DNA of 64,000 nt from Antedon mediterranea (lineage: Eukaryota > Echinodermata > Crinoidea > Comatulida > Antedonidae): the NCBI RefSeq assembly GCF_964355755.1, contig NC_092678.1, forward strand, positions 14,482,922 through 14,546,921. The letters run 5' to 3'. The notes beneath the pieces were generated by a model. It worked only from the letters and a program-made list of their open reading frames with translations. It ran no database searches and was not told where the DNA came from. The position numbers and the translations under genes were made by a program. Below are positions 35,232-46,351 of this stretch, in pieces; the stretch's first letter is position 1, and the number at the start of each line of letters is the position of its first letter.

Positions 35232-37192
35232 TATATTATCCTCATATTTAAAATTCATTTATTTTAATTAATAATAAATCAAATAATGTATACCTTCCAA
35301 AAAGTCATGCATTTTGTTATTTCGTACCCCGTAACAATACTAAACGGTGAATTTTTTTCTATAGGTTTAATAAGTTAAAAACCACATAAATCTATTGGTA
35401 ATAACATTTTGATAATTTTTTAATATATAGCAATTAAACAGTTTATATATTACTTATTGGTTCCTAGAAATGCAAAATATGTCTACTAAATTCAAAGTTA
35501 TTAGCAAAAATGTTACCCCTTACCCCATAATTTTTAATAATTACAAATTACTATTACGGTCACAATTCCTAATATTATTACACATGTTTATTTGTTTTTA
35601 ATCTTTAACTTCAATTTCTTGTCCATTGTCTTGATAGGTTAAAAACAAAAGTTAGATTTGGTGTATTTTTGCGTTAAATATTGAAACTTTATTAATGTTA
35701 CATTTGGACGAAATTGCATTTCTTTAAATGTCCAATGACCATTTGACCTACAATGATGTCAATATATGTTACGTTTTATTTTTTCACAATGAATATAACA
35801 ATTAGGCAACCTACGCAGTACATATTAATACAAAACATATGCAAATGTGATTACTAAATACAAAGTTATTAGGAAAAATGTAACCCCTTACCCTATAATT
35901 GATAATAATACATTACTATTAACAGACAGAATGTCCTCATAAATTCACAGAATATTTGTTTGTTAAATTCAATTTTCTTATTTATTGTGTCTATAGGTTT
36001 AAGAAAACATTAGTTTGCATAAGATATCTTGTATTTTTGTGTTTAAAATTGAAATGTATAAGCTAATTTAGAAGAAATTGCATTTTTGATTAAAGGTCAT
36101 TGACCTTTAACCTCTAAAAGACATCAATAGATGTTCGATTCATTTTTTAAAAGCATATTACAATAAAGAAATCCATACACTACATACTGATAACAAGAAA
36201 ATGTAAATGTGTTCACTAAATCTTAAGTTATTTGCCAAAAACGTTACCCCCTACCCCATTATTGTCAAAGATTACTAATGACGGAACAATTTCTTTACAA
36301 TGCACAGCATATTCAATTTTGAAAAATGTTAACTTCAATTTTCTTATTTATCGTGTCTATAGGTTTAAGAAAACATTTAATTAGTTTGCATAAGATATCT
36401 TGTATTTTTGTGTTTAAAATTGAAATTTATAAGCTAATTTAGAAGAAATTGCATTTTTTATTAAAGGTCAGTGACCTTTTGACCTCTAAAGATGTCAATA
36501 AATGCGGGATTCAATTTTAAAAAGTATATTACAATTAGGCAATCTATACAATACATACTGATAGCAAGAAAATGCAAATCTGTTAACTAAATTGTAAGTT
36601 ATTCGCAAAAATGTTACCCCCAACCCCATAATTGTAACTGATTACAAATTACTAAAAACAACAAATGTCTTCATAATACACAGCATATTCATATTTTGTT
36701 AATCTATAACTTCAATTTTCTTGTTTATTGGGTCTATATGTTCATGAAAACATCAGTTTGCATAACATATATTGTATTTTTTTTGTTAAAAACTGAAAGT
36801 TATAAGTTAATATTAGACAAAAAATCATTTTTTATTAAAGTTCAATGACCTTCTGACCTCTAATGGCGTAAATAATTGTTGGATTTACTTAGAAAAGTAT
36901 ATTACACTTAAGCAGTCTATACACTACATATTGATACCAAGAAAATGCAAATATGTTCATTAAATCCCGAGTCATTAGCAAAAGTGTTAACCCATACCCC
37001 AAAATGTTGTGTTGCATATTTTCCGTAGGCGGTGTTATATAATCCTAAAAATGACTATTAAGCTGTACAATGGGCATTTCTATCATGAATTTCTGAAAAG
37101 TAGACATATTAAGCTTTCCAAAAATGTATGGTAGCATTTGCCACCAATTTGATACTGCTTTCGCAAAAAAGTGGACCTGGCCCATGGACTAT
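35232..37192 (-). repeat. Right arm of foldback element, five tandem units
   Basis: Reverse complement of the left arm; GTTACCCCYTACCCC landmarks fall near 35510, 35880, 36243, 36613 and 36990. AGGTCATTGACCT (36094-36106), AGGTCAGTGACCT (36465-36477) and TGACCTTCTGACCT (36846-36859) occur at matching places. Confidence 0.8.
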
Positions 37193-37904
37193 AGGTAGAA
37201 AAGTGGGTAGGAAAACTAGGCCTATATAGTAGTTGTGCCTAGACTAGTCTAGGTATGCCTAGAGGTAGGCCTAGGCTAGCTATGCATATGCTAGGCCTGA
37301 AGTTTGCCTTAAAATTAAAATTAAATTACACAAGAGTCTCTTTAAATATTCAAGATTTACTTTGTTTTCCAATATTTTTATTTATGCTTCTGATTTAATG
37401 GCAAAATTGGTTGTTTTGTGTCACTATTTATTCATCAGGCCTCTGTCACACGTGTACACGCGTACTGTGTGTAGAATCAAAGAATATTATCACAAGAATG
37501 AGTAATCCGCGATTTTCCCTGTAATAGTAATAATATTGTAAAAACAGTTTGCTTCATCAACCAGGCGCTACGATAGCGCTACCGGGCGTGTTGGTGTTTA
37601 CGCGTTTTCACAAAGGATAGTTTAATAATATTCCGATATTTAACATGTTTCAGGTAAAACAAATACATCTTAATGAAATTTAACATTGTATCCTATGAAT
37701 AACCTGTATTTTATACTAATTTATATCATAAAAACAATACTTAATTTACCGGGCGTAGATAAGTACGTGACAATGGTAAAGACTAGGCTGTGCTGAGTAA
37801 CGCTTTGTTAATTTTTTGTGTTGCTGTTAGGCCTTTTTTGTGAACTAATTTAGCATGTTAGTAAATAATTGTGTTTAGAAGTGAAATTACACTAGTTTAT
37901 TTAA
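37193..37904. other. Unannotated stretch between elements
   Basis: There is an AGGCCT-rich patch at 37205-37300 and then AT-rich DNA with a GCGCTACGATAGCGCTACCG inverted motif near 37564. No gene is recognised. Confidence 0.4.
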
Positions 37905-38956
37905 CACGTTGACTTCCAAACACGAAGATCTTCGTGTTTGGAAACATAAGGCTCGACTGCAAAACACGAAGATCTTCGTGTTTCGCGTTTTTTTTACGAA
38001 ATCCGGTAGATAGGTTAATTATTGGTATATACTATGAATATGGACACTATATTCGGTCTGGAAGGTCAATATTTTACTTTATTAAAGTAACTAATCTGGT
38101 TACGAACAAATGTCAAAATGGTACCTGCCAAAATAACATACACCGTGCATCACAGTAGCGCGTACAGCGATGGCTTGGCGCATTGTGTATCGGTCGCGCG
38201 TTAGCTATGCCGCAGAAGCATTACAAAGGCTGTTGTGGATTGGCATGTTTGTTTGTTATCTGAATAAAAATAAATTGATGAATTTTCAATATGAAGTCTT
38301 TAATTTTATTATTGTATGTATAGGCCTACCCTAATTATTTTGGTGTTTCACTGTAAGTGGCCGAGTTTCACGCAACAAACTTGTTTAGAAATGGTATGGA
38401 TATTATCATCAATTTACTAGCTATAGGCTAGTAGTACTACTAGGCTAGCCTAGGCCTAGTCGTAAAACGGTTCCGGACCAACTTTAGGAATAGTTAACTA
38501 GGCCTGGTGTCTTTACTATATTGATTTTGGCGAAACATTGATGCAAGATTTATGATTTATAAAATGTAATACATTTTTCGATAGTGATAACTTGTTTTTA
38601 TAGGCCTATCGGTGCCGTGTAAGTAACTCTTTTGTTGTTTGTTGATCTCACCTGGCTATATTTTCATAATGTGAGGTCTTGCACAAAATCACGAATAACT
38701 TTCTTGCGTGAAACTATGAAAAATTAAAAAAGTGGGTTACTTTCATTTTACCATTACGATTTACATATTATGATTTGAAAATCGTTCTTAGTACCATTGT
38801 AAAGGTAAAATCTTTATGATTATTTTAGTCTAAATTACATGTAAATCAGATTACATACATAGTTTCAATCAGCTTTAATAAAAATATCGAATTAGGCTAA
38901 AAACGCTGGCGGTGGCAGTTATTTTCTAACTGGAAACACTTCTGGCAGTCAAAGTG
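37905..38956. mobile_element. piggyBac-like non-autonomous element, 1.05 kb
   Basis: TTAA occurs at 37901-37904 and at 38957-38960. Inside lie inverted ends CACGTTGACTTCCA and (opposite strand) CACTTTGACTGCCA. TTAA duplication with CAC-TTTGAC-type ends is the hallmark of piggyBac. There is no transposase; the only frame (37934-38158) has no known motif. Confidence 0.75.
37916..37983. repeat. Two perfect palindromes near the left end of the piggyBac-like element
   Basis: A 26-base perfect palindrome centred on CGAAGATCTTCG (37916-37941) is followed by a 22-base palindrome with the same core (37962-37983), 45 bases apart centre to centre. They lie just inside the left terminal repeat. Confidence 0.85.
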
Positions 38957-39639
38957 TTAATGAATATGTATTATAAAATGGGTTACAATTGCAAAATATA
39001 TTATCATAATTCTATTTAATGTGAAATGTATAATATCTATTAAATCAAGTCTTATTTAGTCGGTATACATTCACCCTTATGAGGGCGGCATCACTCTCTG
39101 TTACAAATTTTTCAGGCAACAATCGCGCAATACTCATTCTTGTGATATATTCTTTGTTAGAATCTATAAGCTGACCTCTAGTTGAACTTGTGCAGGGTAA
39201 ATTGGACCCTGGACGCGTAGTACGTGACTGCAATGCTAGCTTGTTTAGAACAAGTTTAGAAGGAAACATCATGGACCACCTAGCTGCTGTAATTTTCTAT
39301 GGCTTAATCCATGACCACTTGGTTCAGGTTTCATGAATACCATATCAAAGATAGTCCAGGATTATCCTTAGTCCTGCACTAGGCTAAGGATAGTCCAGTA
39401 CTAAAGATAGTTCCCTTTCATGAATACCGGCCAATGAATTTAGGCGTTCATAATCGGCGGCCACAATTATCGGACCGACTTGATACCTAGCTAATAGTGT
39501 GCCTAGCCTATGCATAGGAAGCTAGGTTTAGGCACCCTAATATATGCATATCAATACGCTGTAGAATCACCGCACACCGACACGGCCCATCGCGTGTCAC
39601 ACCACAGAGGAACGTTTTGAATGTGATATGGTTGAGCGA

Positions 39640-40757
39640 TTCCATCCCGATATCACAGATGTTATGGTTTTAGCTACTTCGTCGTACTTCGTCTCAAATT
39701 AAAAAGCCAGTCAAAGTCTCATTCCAGAAGGTTTCTATAAAATTCGACGCTTAATCTATCCGATCCTAGACTTTCTATCTCGAGATCTTTTGATTTTGAT
39801 CGAAGTTCTTTTGATTAGTTAGTATTTTTGCTTCTTTGTTCAATATTTCTTTTTGAATATTTTCTATGTTTTCATTTTTTACACAATATTGTATAAAAAA
39901 TGCTTTAATTTTTATTTTTATATATTCCCATAACATTTCAGGGTTTATGTTATGTTTATTTTTTGTTTCATTTTCAAATATTCTTTTTATAGCAAAACTG
40001 TAATTTTCTTCGTTTAGGACACATTATTGTCATTTATTTTCCATATTCCAGGTACACGCTCGTTGTCTTTGTTTAACAATTTGAGTGAAATAGCTAAGTG
40101 ATCGCAACAAATTGAGGGCCTTATATCTGTTGACATAATGTCATCATTTTTATTTAGGGCTTTAGAGACACACCCGAAGTCTAATATTCTGTAGGTGTTT
40201 TTACGCGCCAAGTGAATTGTACTTTACAGTTAGAACTATGTCTCCATATATCTGATTATGTTTTTTCATGCAATTTTCAAGAATCAATGGTGAATTATCA
40301 TAATTATGAACACATTTCTTTGGTCAAAAATCAAAAACGCACTTCATGTCTCCACCTAAAATAGTATAATCGTCAGTTGTATTACAGAGAGTATCGACCT
40401 TTTTCTCTACTTTTTTAAAGAACAATGCTCTCTCTTTGTAATTGTTTGGTGAGTACACGTTAATTATATTAATTATTTTTCTACCATCTGTTATACAAAG
40501 ATCATTTTTCCCTCATCATCAATGTATTTACACTCGATGTTTTTTATATCAAAATTCTCTTTAAATAGGATGGTTAAACCTCTACTATTTCTGGTGCCAC
40601 AGCTATGGTACGCCGTGCCTTTCCATATGTTTTCTTTACAATTTGTATCTTTCTTACCGCAATGTTTTTCTTGTAGGAAAACAATAGCAACTTTTGGTCT
40701 TCTAGCCATTTATAAACTTGTCTTACCTCTTACATTTAATGAAATTAAATGCGAATA
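39640..40757 (-). pseudogene. L1/Tx1-like LINE fragment, endonuclease region
   Basis: On the minus strand, 40709-40491 gives MARRPKVAIVFLQEKHC and RNSRGLTILFKENFDI, the start of an APE-type endonuclease. 40490-40330 continues with INVYSPNN and a TILGGDM-like box. 40211-40014 gives RILDFGCVSKAL, STDIRPSICCDHLAISLKL and RVPGIWKIN, the nuclease end of L1/Tx1-type ORF2. Stops and shifts separate the blocks. A lysine-rich helical region follows to about 39700. No reverse transcriptase remains. Confidence 0.65.
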
Positions 40758-41070
40758 ATTATTTTTTTTTTTCATCCATTTATATATATATTTTGTTATA
40801 TATTTTTTTTTAATGTCTTAATTGAGCTTTAAACGTACAAATATCGACGTTAATGATTGTAGTAAGTCATGTTTTAACTGACGGCTTCCTTATTTCCCCT
40901 AAATGTTGTGTTCCATACGTTTAATATTATTATTACTTTACATTTGTGTTAAAGATAATTTCAGATTTCTCATTCATGTCAACATACAATGGATATTATT
41001 GTTGCATCAAAAAATATTATTGTAATAATAATTAAATATTAAAATGTTAATATTAAATTATTATCTTTAG

Positions 41071-41120
41071 AGAAAACAAGCCAAACCAAAACAGCAAATT
41101 AAACAGCTTAATGTGTTGAG
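41071..41120 (+). CDS. Ankyrin-type gene, exon ending in phase 2
   Basis: This 50-base exon lies between acceptor TTATCTTTAG and donor TGAG|GTGAGT. Read from phase 0 it encodes KQAKPKQQIKQLNVL, a basic helical stretch, and leaves two bases that join with one base of the next exon to complete a Ser codon. The phase match with 41252-41339 and the strong splice sites support it. No upstream exon was found in the preceding 300 bases. Confidence 0.55.
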
Positions 41121-41251
41121 GTGAGTTGTAAAGTTGAAGAACATTTTTAAAAGGCGAAAGACATTTTATATGAAGTTACAAAAATCATAAATGTTACCAT
41201 TATTTTGTTAATGTATTGATGTAATTCATGCTATATCCTATACCTTTACAG

Positions 41252-41339
41252 TTTACAAAATGCACTCGAGAATAATGACTTGCAACAAATTAAAGAAATA
41301 TGTAAAACAAAGCCTGATCTTTTGACAACCCAAGATGAG
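41252..41339 (+). CDS. Ankyrin-type gene, N-terminal repeat exon
   Basis: This 88-base exon lies between acceptor CCTTTACAG and donor ATGAG|GTAAGC. It encodes LQNALENNDLQQIKEICK and PDLLTTQDE, the pattern of the first helices of an ankyrin array ('A-x-x-N-D-x-x-x-I-x-x-L/I'). It ends in phase 0 after ...QDE, exactly as the ankyrin exon at 61758-61862 does (...SQDE). It can therefore splice in frame to the exons at 60242 or 61758, which all start in phase 0. The distance (about 18 kb) is filled by mobile elements, so linkage is an inference. Confidence 0.55.
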
Positions 41340-41711
41340 GTAAGCAACAGATAGTGTTTCAATATTACTAATAATAAATTATTTTCATTCAATTAGTTCC
41401 TAGAAGACCATTATATTTATGTAAATTGTAAAACTGTTTTCAAAAAAGCCTACTTTCAAATGTAATGTGTACTGGATCAATAACATATTCTTTATTGACG
41501 AATGCTACAGATTAAATGAACAAATTAACTTACCGTCAAGATTCATCAGAACTTACTGTCATTGATTTTCTTAAATAGGGAGATCGGTGGGGTACACACT
41601 GTAGTTGGTTGAACGTTTCATTAGACGGTCAGATTGAAAGTTTATGTATGCAAGAGACATTTTTGTAATTTAAAAAACTAAGAACATAATTGAGTTCATC
41701 TAAATATTATC

Positions 41712-42235
41712 TACAAGATACAAGATAAAAGATAACTTTATTGTCAAATAGTTCAGTGAAAGATTTGAAATTGGTTTTACTCATGGCAATGTAATATAAA
41801 AATAGAATACAATCAGTAAACTGTTAAAACACAAAGTAAAACACACAGTACTTTAAAATATACAGATAAAATGCATATACAAGAATTACAAAAATAATAA
41901 GAGGATAAAGGCTATTAGGTGTTCCCAGCGGTTCGAAAATACAATTATTTGTGTTTGTCGTCATTATATCTAAATATGTATTGTGCATATAATTATCTCC
42001 ATTTATACATTTCTTAACTGTTTTAACTATGCGTCCAAATTGCTTTTTATTGGATTCATTCGTGTTGCCATTGTAGGAAGTTAAGTTGAACATTATAACA
42101 ATTTGTATAACGGCTTTGTAGAAGAGCAAAATTATTTCTTCATTTACCCTAAAGCGTTTCAGTTTCCTAAGGAAATATACCACAGCTGTTCCAGAATTAT
42201 AAATTAAGTGTAGCGCCTCCAACGTTCATATCGTT
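41712..42235 (-). pseudogene. CR1/L2-like LINE 3' fragment with ACAAGATA tail
   Basis: It starts with ACAAGATACAAGATAAAAGA and AACTTTATTGTCAAA, the same 3' terminus as the LINE at 10353. The minus frame 42222-41824 contains VVYFLRKLKRFRVNEE and FYKAVIQIVIMFNL, the C-terminal region of that LINE family. It is heavily 5'-truncated. Confidence 0.65.
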
Positions 42236-42704
42236 TTATGGAGTAGCGATTCCGAAAACATATTGTATACAAACCACACGAGGTACCCGGAAGCAATCAA
42301 GCATAAAACGACTGTATTTTAATAGCCAATAAAAACAAATAAAAACCGCGAAAGCCAGAAAAATAATGAATATTCATTAGAACAACCCTGGATGAAGGTA
42401 AAAAAGATGTTGATGTCGTTTTATCACGTGGATTTTCAGAGGGAATCTAACTGAAAGTTAACCAACATTGTATACCCAACGCCAGTTTTTTTCTCAAGTG
42501 ATACATTTAAAAAGTAGGTATAAATGTTTTTTTCCATATCAGTTTAAAAATAATTTTTGAAAATGAATTCTTGATTTAGTTGGATACTTTAGTTATCCTT
42601 GAATGTTTTAACAAGGTTTGTATTCATATTGCCTTGCTGGATTTTTTCCTATGCTAGCTAGGCCCAGGCCTCCTTGCGTGGTTAAAACCAGCTGTGTATT
42701 TTTA
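42236..42704. other. Unannotated stretch
   Basis: No ORF with motifs. The last eight bases (TATTTTTA) form the target duplication of the following MITE. Confidence 0.4.
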
Positions 42705-43503
42705 CGCCGTGCCTAAAGATACGGTACCGTATTCTAACTTCTGTTTACTAAAGGTACGGTAAAATTGCATTAAGTCATAATCAGCCAATGGGTGCTGGTA
42801 CGTGTGTGACGTCATCGTATAAGGACTTGGGATTTTTTTTCATATCGCGTCTGTTGCATGTTTGTGTAGAGAATTGCTATCGGTGGCGCCAGGCTGCGTG
42901 GATGTGTGTGCGCTGCAGATGAGGGTTTTATTTTTATTCCAAATGGCCTATTTAGGCCTATATTTTTTATTAAACTTTGTTTAATAATGGTGACCATAAA
43001 CAACAAGCAAATGCAGACAATAAAGGGGCCCTTAAATACTATGATTTAGACAGTAGCCCCAGGGCTAACGAGTCACAGAAATCAGCGCACACATGCAGCT
43101 GGCCCCAGCCTGGCATCGCTTTCCCTTCACAAACAAACTCATATAATGATGTTATAGTAGACCTACGTAGTACGTAGTACGTAGGCCTAGCCTAGGCCTC
43201 TTTTGAAACGGTTTTCTGTATTCTAGAATTAAAATCAACATGTTTTGGCTTTTCAATAATAATAACAGACGTAGGCTACATTTAGTTTTTGTCACACACG
43301 ACGGCGATAATAGCGATAAATAAAGCATACAGAAAATGCGGTTGATCACTGTTTTCGCGATATGAAAAAAAATCCACAAAGTCCTTATACGATGACGTCA
43401 CACATGTACAGCACCCCATTGGCTGGTTATGACGTAATGCAATTTTACCATACCTTTAGTAAAAAGAAGTTAGAATACGGTACCTTATCTTTAGCCACGG
43501 CGG
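42705..43503. mobile_element. MITE of 799 bp with ~140-bp inverted ends and 8-bp TSD
   Basis: The ends are CGCCGTGCCTAAAGATACGG and, on the other strand, CCGCCGTGGCTAAAGATAAG. The match extends inward past ACGTCATCGTATAAGGACTT. TATTTTTA flanks it on both sides (42697-42704 and 43504-43511). An 8-bp duplication fits hAT or P-type elements. There is no transposase. The inner part has AGGCCT-rich DNA and a TACGTAGTACGTAGTACGTA run at about 43161-43184. Confidence 0.75.
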
Positions 43504-43511
43504 TATTTTTA

Positions 43512-44100
43512 ACAGGTAAACATGTCTGTTCTGGGGCCTGAGTGACAGGTTAAAGCTGTTTCTAGTAGGCTAGCCTGGTCCTAATTAATAATGAGGCCTA
43601 GCTTAGGACCTAGCTGGGAGGGGAGGGGAGTTACACTACAGTAGGTCAGGCTACAAGCCTATACTATATATAAAATATAGGCTACATCATCAGCAGGTTA
43701 AAGGCCTAGCAGCCTACCTAAACCTTCTTAGTCAAAGATAAGTTCTCGGGGGTGTAATATATTAATAGAAAGAAGCTATAGAGTACTGTGACATTAAATA
43801 TTTAATTATAACAAATGTATATTTCTTTCATATTTGTATTGTATATTTATTATTAATACAGTATTTTGATATGCAATCAAAATCTGAATCAGGAAATAAC
43901 ATTTTAACATTTTATTTGAAACATGTATTGTCATTTGAAAGATGTATTGTCTTTTGAAATGACAAAAATCATGAATTAAATTTTAATGTAACAAGAAAGT
44001 TTATAAATGAGAATTTAAATTATACAGATGTTTGAAGAAATTAATCACACATTAAGAATAAATAAAACCAGACAAAATTCACATAATTTGTTCATCAGTT
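43512..44100. other. Unannotated AGGCCT-rich and AT-rich stretch
   Basis: No gene recognised; it includes a short tandem TGTACATTATGAG-free AT region and a GGGAGGGGAGGGGAG patch near 43617. Confidence 0.35.
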
Positions 44101-46351
44101 TTTGCTTACCATATTGATCTATTTCTGAATCAGTGATGCGCCTAGTATGGTTTATGCATTCATGGACATTAGTAAAGGTTTTGAATACAGGTGTAAATGA
44201 TTCCTGTATCTTGTGCAATTTTGTTTCAAGCAGTTGCTTACAGTTTGTAGGACAGTGATGTATCTGTTGCTTTAAAGTCATTGAGACACCATCCATGAGC
44301 TTTTATATGATGTTGAACTAAAAATAAAATGAATAGTTTAAAATAAAACATTTACAGTATGGCGAGAGTCAATCGCAAATAATTCTTAATTGTATTACTT
44401 ATTTTGCTGTGTAAAAATTAACGAACTTCACTAGAAATTTTAGTTACTCACTTTGCATGCTCTGTATACATGGTTTCCCACAAAACTCTTTCCGTGGTAC
44501 TGCTGTCGAGGAATTTTATTTTTCCACAACACCTCGTCCATTTTTGTACATAGAGGTCCAGTTCAAAATGTTATCTCTTGGTTCATAGTACTTCGCTATA
44601 TAAAATATAAAAGAAATATAGCATTAATTTTTATAGTATTGTATATTTTAGACATAATTTTAAATTTTAAAGGTGTTTACTGTAGTACTGACCAAGTCTT
44701 TGACCTCTTGTTCTTTCAGATTTATTCTGTGGCCAGTCTCTGCAATCTCTGCAATCTTGTTATGCTGTTTTGTCACAAGTGACACTGAGAGCTCGTTTCT
44801 TAAATCCTCAAGATTCTCTTCTAAAGACTGGATTTTAATCATTGTAGCATTTCGATGCGCTGCAACTTCTGATATGCTTTTCTCAAAGTCTGCTAGATGA
44901 TCACCTGAGATTAAACAATATTGGTCAATCAAATAAATTTCAATCTGCATCAAAAATGAGCATCAAAATTAGTATATTTAGAAAATGTTAATGATAATAT
45001 GGATAATTCATAGAAAAATAAGTTTCACCCAAAGGTTTGTTTATTATGCATAAAAACAGGATAAACAATTTCGAAATTTACTGAATTCTATGCTGAAAGG
45101 GACAATGTATATTTAAAAAGCAACTTGACCAATTGAGTTTATTTAATGTCAATGTAAAGTTGAAACAACATTTGAAGTTACCAGTCAAGATGTCACCATC
45201 CTGTCGCATGTTAAAAATTATAACATCAAAATTGTGCACGTCTTTTTCCAGCATATCATAGAGTTTCTTAAACAACCCAAGAGAAATGTGTAATGCTGGT
45301 ATTGACACCTGGAAAAATAGTTTAATAAAGAGGTATATTTATAAATTACTGTAACAATTGTTTGTTTTGACAGTTATTTTATACTAACATTGTTATTTAA
45401 TATGGAAGTACAAACACACATTTCATTGTTTGGAGTGTGTATTAAACTTTCTAAATTGAGATTTTAATTAATTTTGAATTTAACATAACATAAACACTGG
45501 GGACCTGTGCTGTTATGATTATTTACCTACCCTGTTTAATTCGATGTCTACCAGGTATGGCCTAACAACGCTGTGCGATATTGTTTTCCTTTTTTTTTCA
45601 CTACCATGGTCTACAAAATACTTGTAGTCACGATTCTAGGTCTTGATACATCTACAGGCTTGAGGAACATTGTTGGTTCTAATGTCATCTTGATTACAAA
45701 AACAATAGATGCAACTGTACTTTCCTTTAAAAAAATCAATTTTTAAATCTACATAATATATATAGTACTTCAGTTTTGTGTAACAAATGCCAAACAATGA
45801 GAACTAATAGCCAAAATATAAAAAAAAAATTGTATTGAAACTGGAAATTGTACTTACCATTTGGGCCAACAAGTCCATATACCTTTGACAAAATATCATA
45901 ATCTCCAAAAAAGAATAGGCGGATATTGTGAGTTCTGTAAAATGAGAAGTTATTTTCATTCAATTACCATGAATTCTAATTAATTACATTAATCATAATT
46001 AAAGATATACAAATTGTAACATTTTCAAATTAAGTTGCATATTATAATTATGTAACTCTGCTATATACTTAAGTCAGTGTTACTCATTCCAATATTATAC
46101 TACTGTATTTAATATTACTTTTTGGTCTTTGGTGAGGTCCACTGGTTTCCATCTAAATCCATGACTTCATCAAGAACCAGTTTCAAGCCTTTTTCGACAT
46201 TAACTATAAAATCTGGTGCTTGGAATGCCAAAATGACAATAATACTGTGCAGTGCATTGGGTTTAGGTAAACTGCAAATTTGAACTTCAAATTTAGTGGT
46301 ATCACCAGCCTTGTCTCCACCAAACTTGAGAAATATGTCTCCACCTAGCTT
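44100..46351 (-). pseudogene. Spliced gene copy of a repeated invertebrate family, two in-frame stops
   Basis: Seven minus-strand exons with good splice sites and matching phases: about 46349-46119, 45934-45858, 45724-45531, 45308-45182, 44904-44693, 44595-44452 and about 44298-44102. In order they encode KFGGDKAGDTTKFEVQI; RLFFFGDYDILSKVYGLVG; GKYSCIYCFCNQDD and PYLVDIELNR; ALHISLGLFKKLYDML; a coiled coil (EKSISEVAAHRNATMIKIQS onward); IPRQQYHGKSFVGNHVYR; and a helical C-terminus with CINHTRRITDSEID. From memory, this motif series belongs to a family with many copies in cnidarian, sponge and echinoderm genomes, probably transposon-derived; I cannot name it. In-frame TAG (exon 3, near 45655) and TGA (exon 6, near 44564) break the frame. 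The 5' end is missing. Confidence 0.6.

Larger units (their letters stand above)
28873..37192. mobile_element. Foldback element, 8.3 kb, with two ~1.97 kb inverted arms
   Basis: The outer ends are inverted: AGTCCATGGGCCATACATTT at 28874 and GGCCCATGGACT ending at 37191. The left arm (about 28873-30843) and right arm (about 35232-37192) match in reverse orientation throughout. Each arm holds five tandem units of about 360-390 bases marked by GGGGTAGGGGGTAAC (starts at 29057, 29428, 29791, 30150 and 30538). The centre carries unique DNA, a tRNA-like SINE piece and an RTE-like LINE. Foldback elements with long tandem-repeat arms are known among DNA transposons; I see no transposase here. Confidence 0.8.
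18854..39432. mobile_element. Possible giant element bounded by inverted GGCCSGTATTCATGAAAGG ends
   Basis: The left end GGCCCGTATTCATGAAAGG (18854) is mirrored by CCTTTCATGAATACCGGCC ending at 39432. Inside each end lie several copies of AGTCCTGGACT-like motifs (18890-19010 and 39350-39410), as subterminal transposase sites often appear. The type recalls Harbinger-like TIRs. I see no clear target duplication (GAT outside left, AAT outside right) and no transposase. The two ends may therefore be separate MITE copies in opposite orientation rather than one 20.6 kb unit. The interior holds a gypsy element, a foldback element with a LINE, and a piggyBac-like MITE. Confidence 0.4.

Noticed and set aside
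28873-37192. CRISPR-like array because of regularly spaced repeats
   Set aside because: Units of about 365 bases are tandem without unique spacers and in inverted arms; a eukaryotic foldback element explains them.
37934-38158. piggyBac transposase fragment
   Set aside because: The frame starts inside the terminal palindromes and shows no DDD-type or Cys-rich motif; it is a chance ORF in a non-autonomous element.
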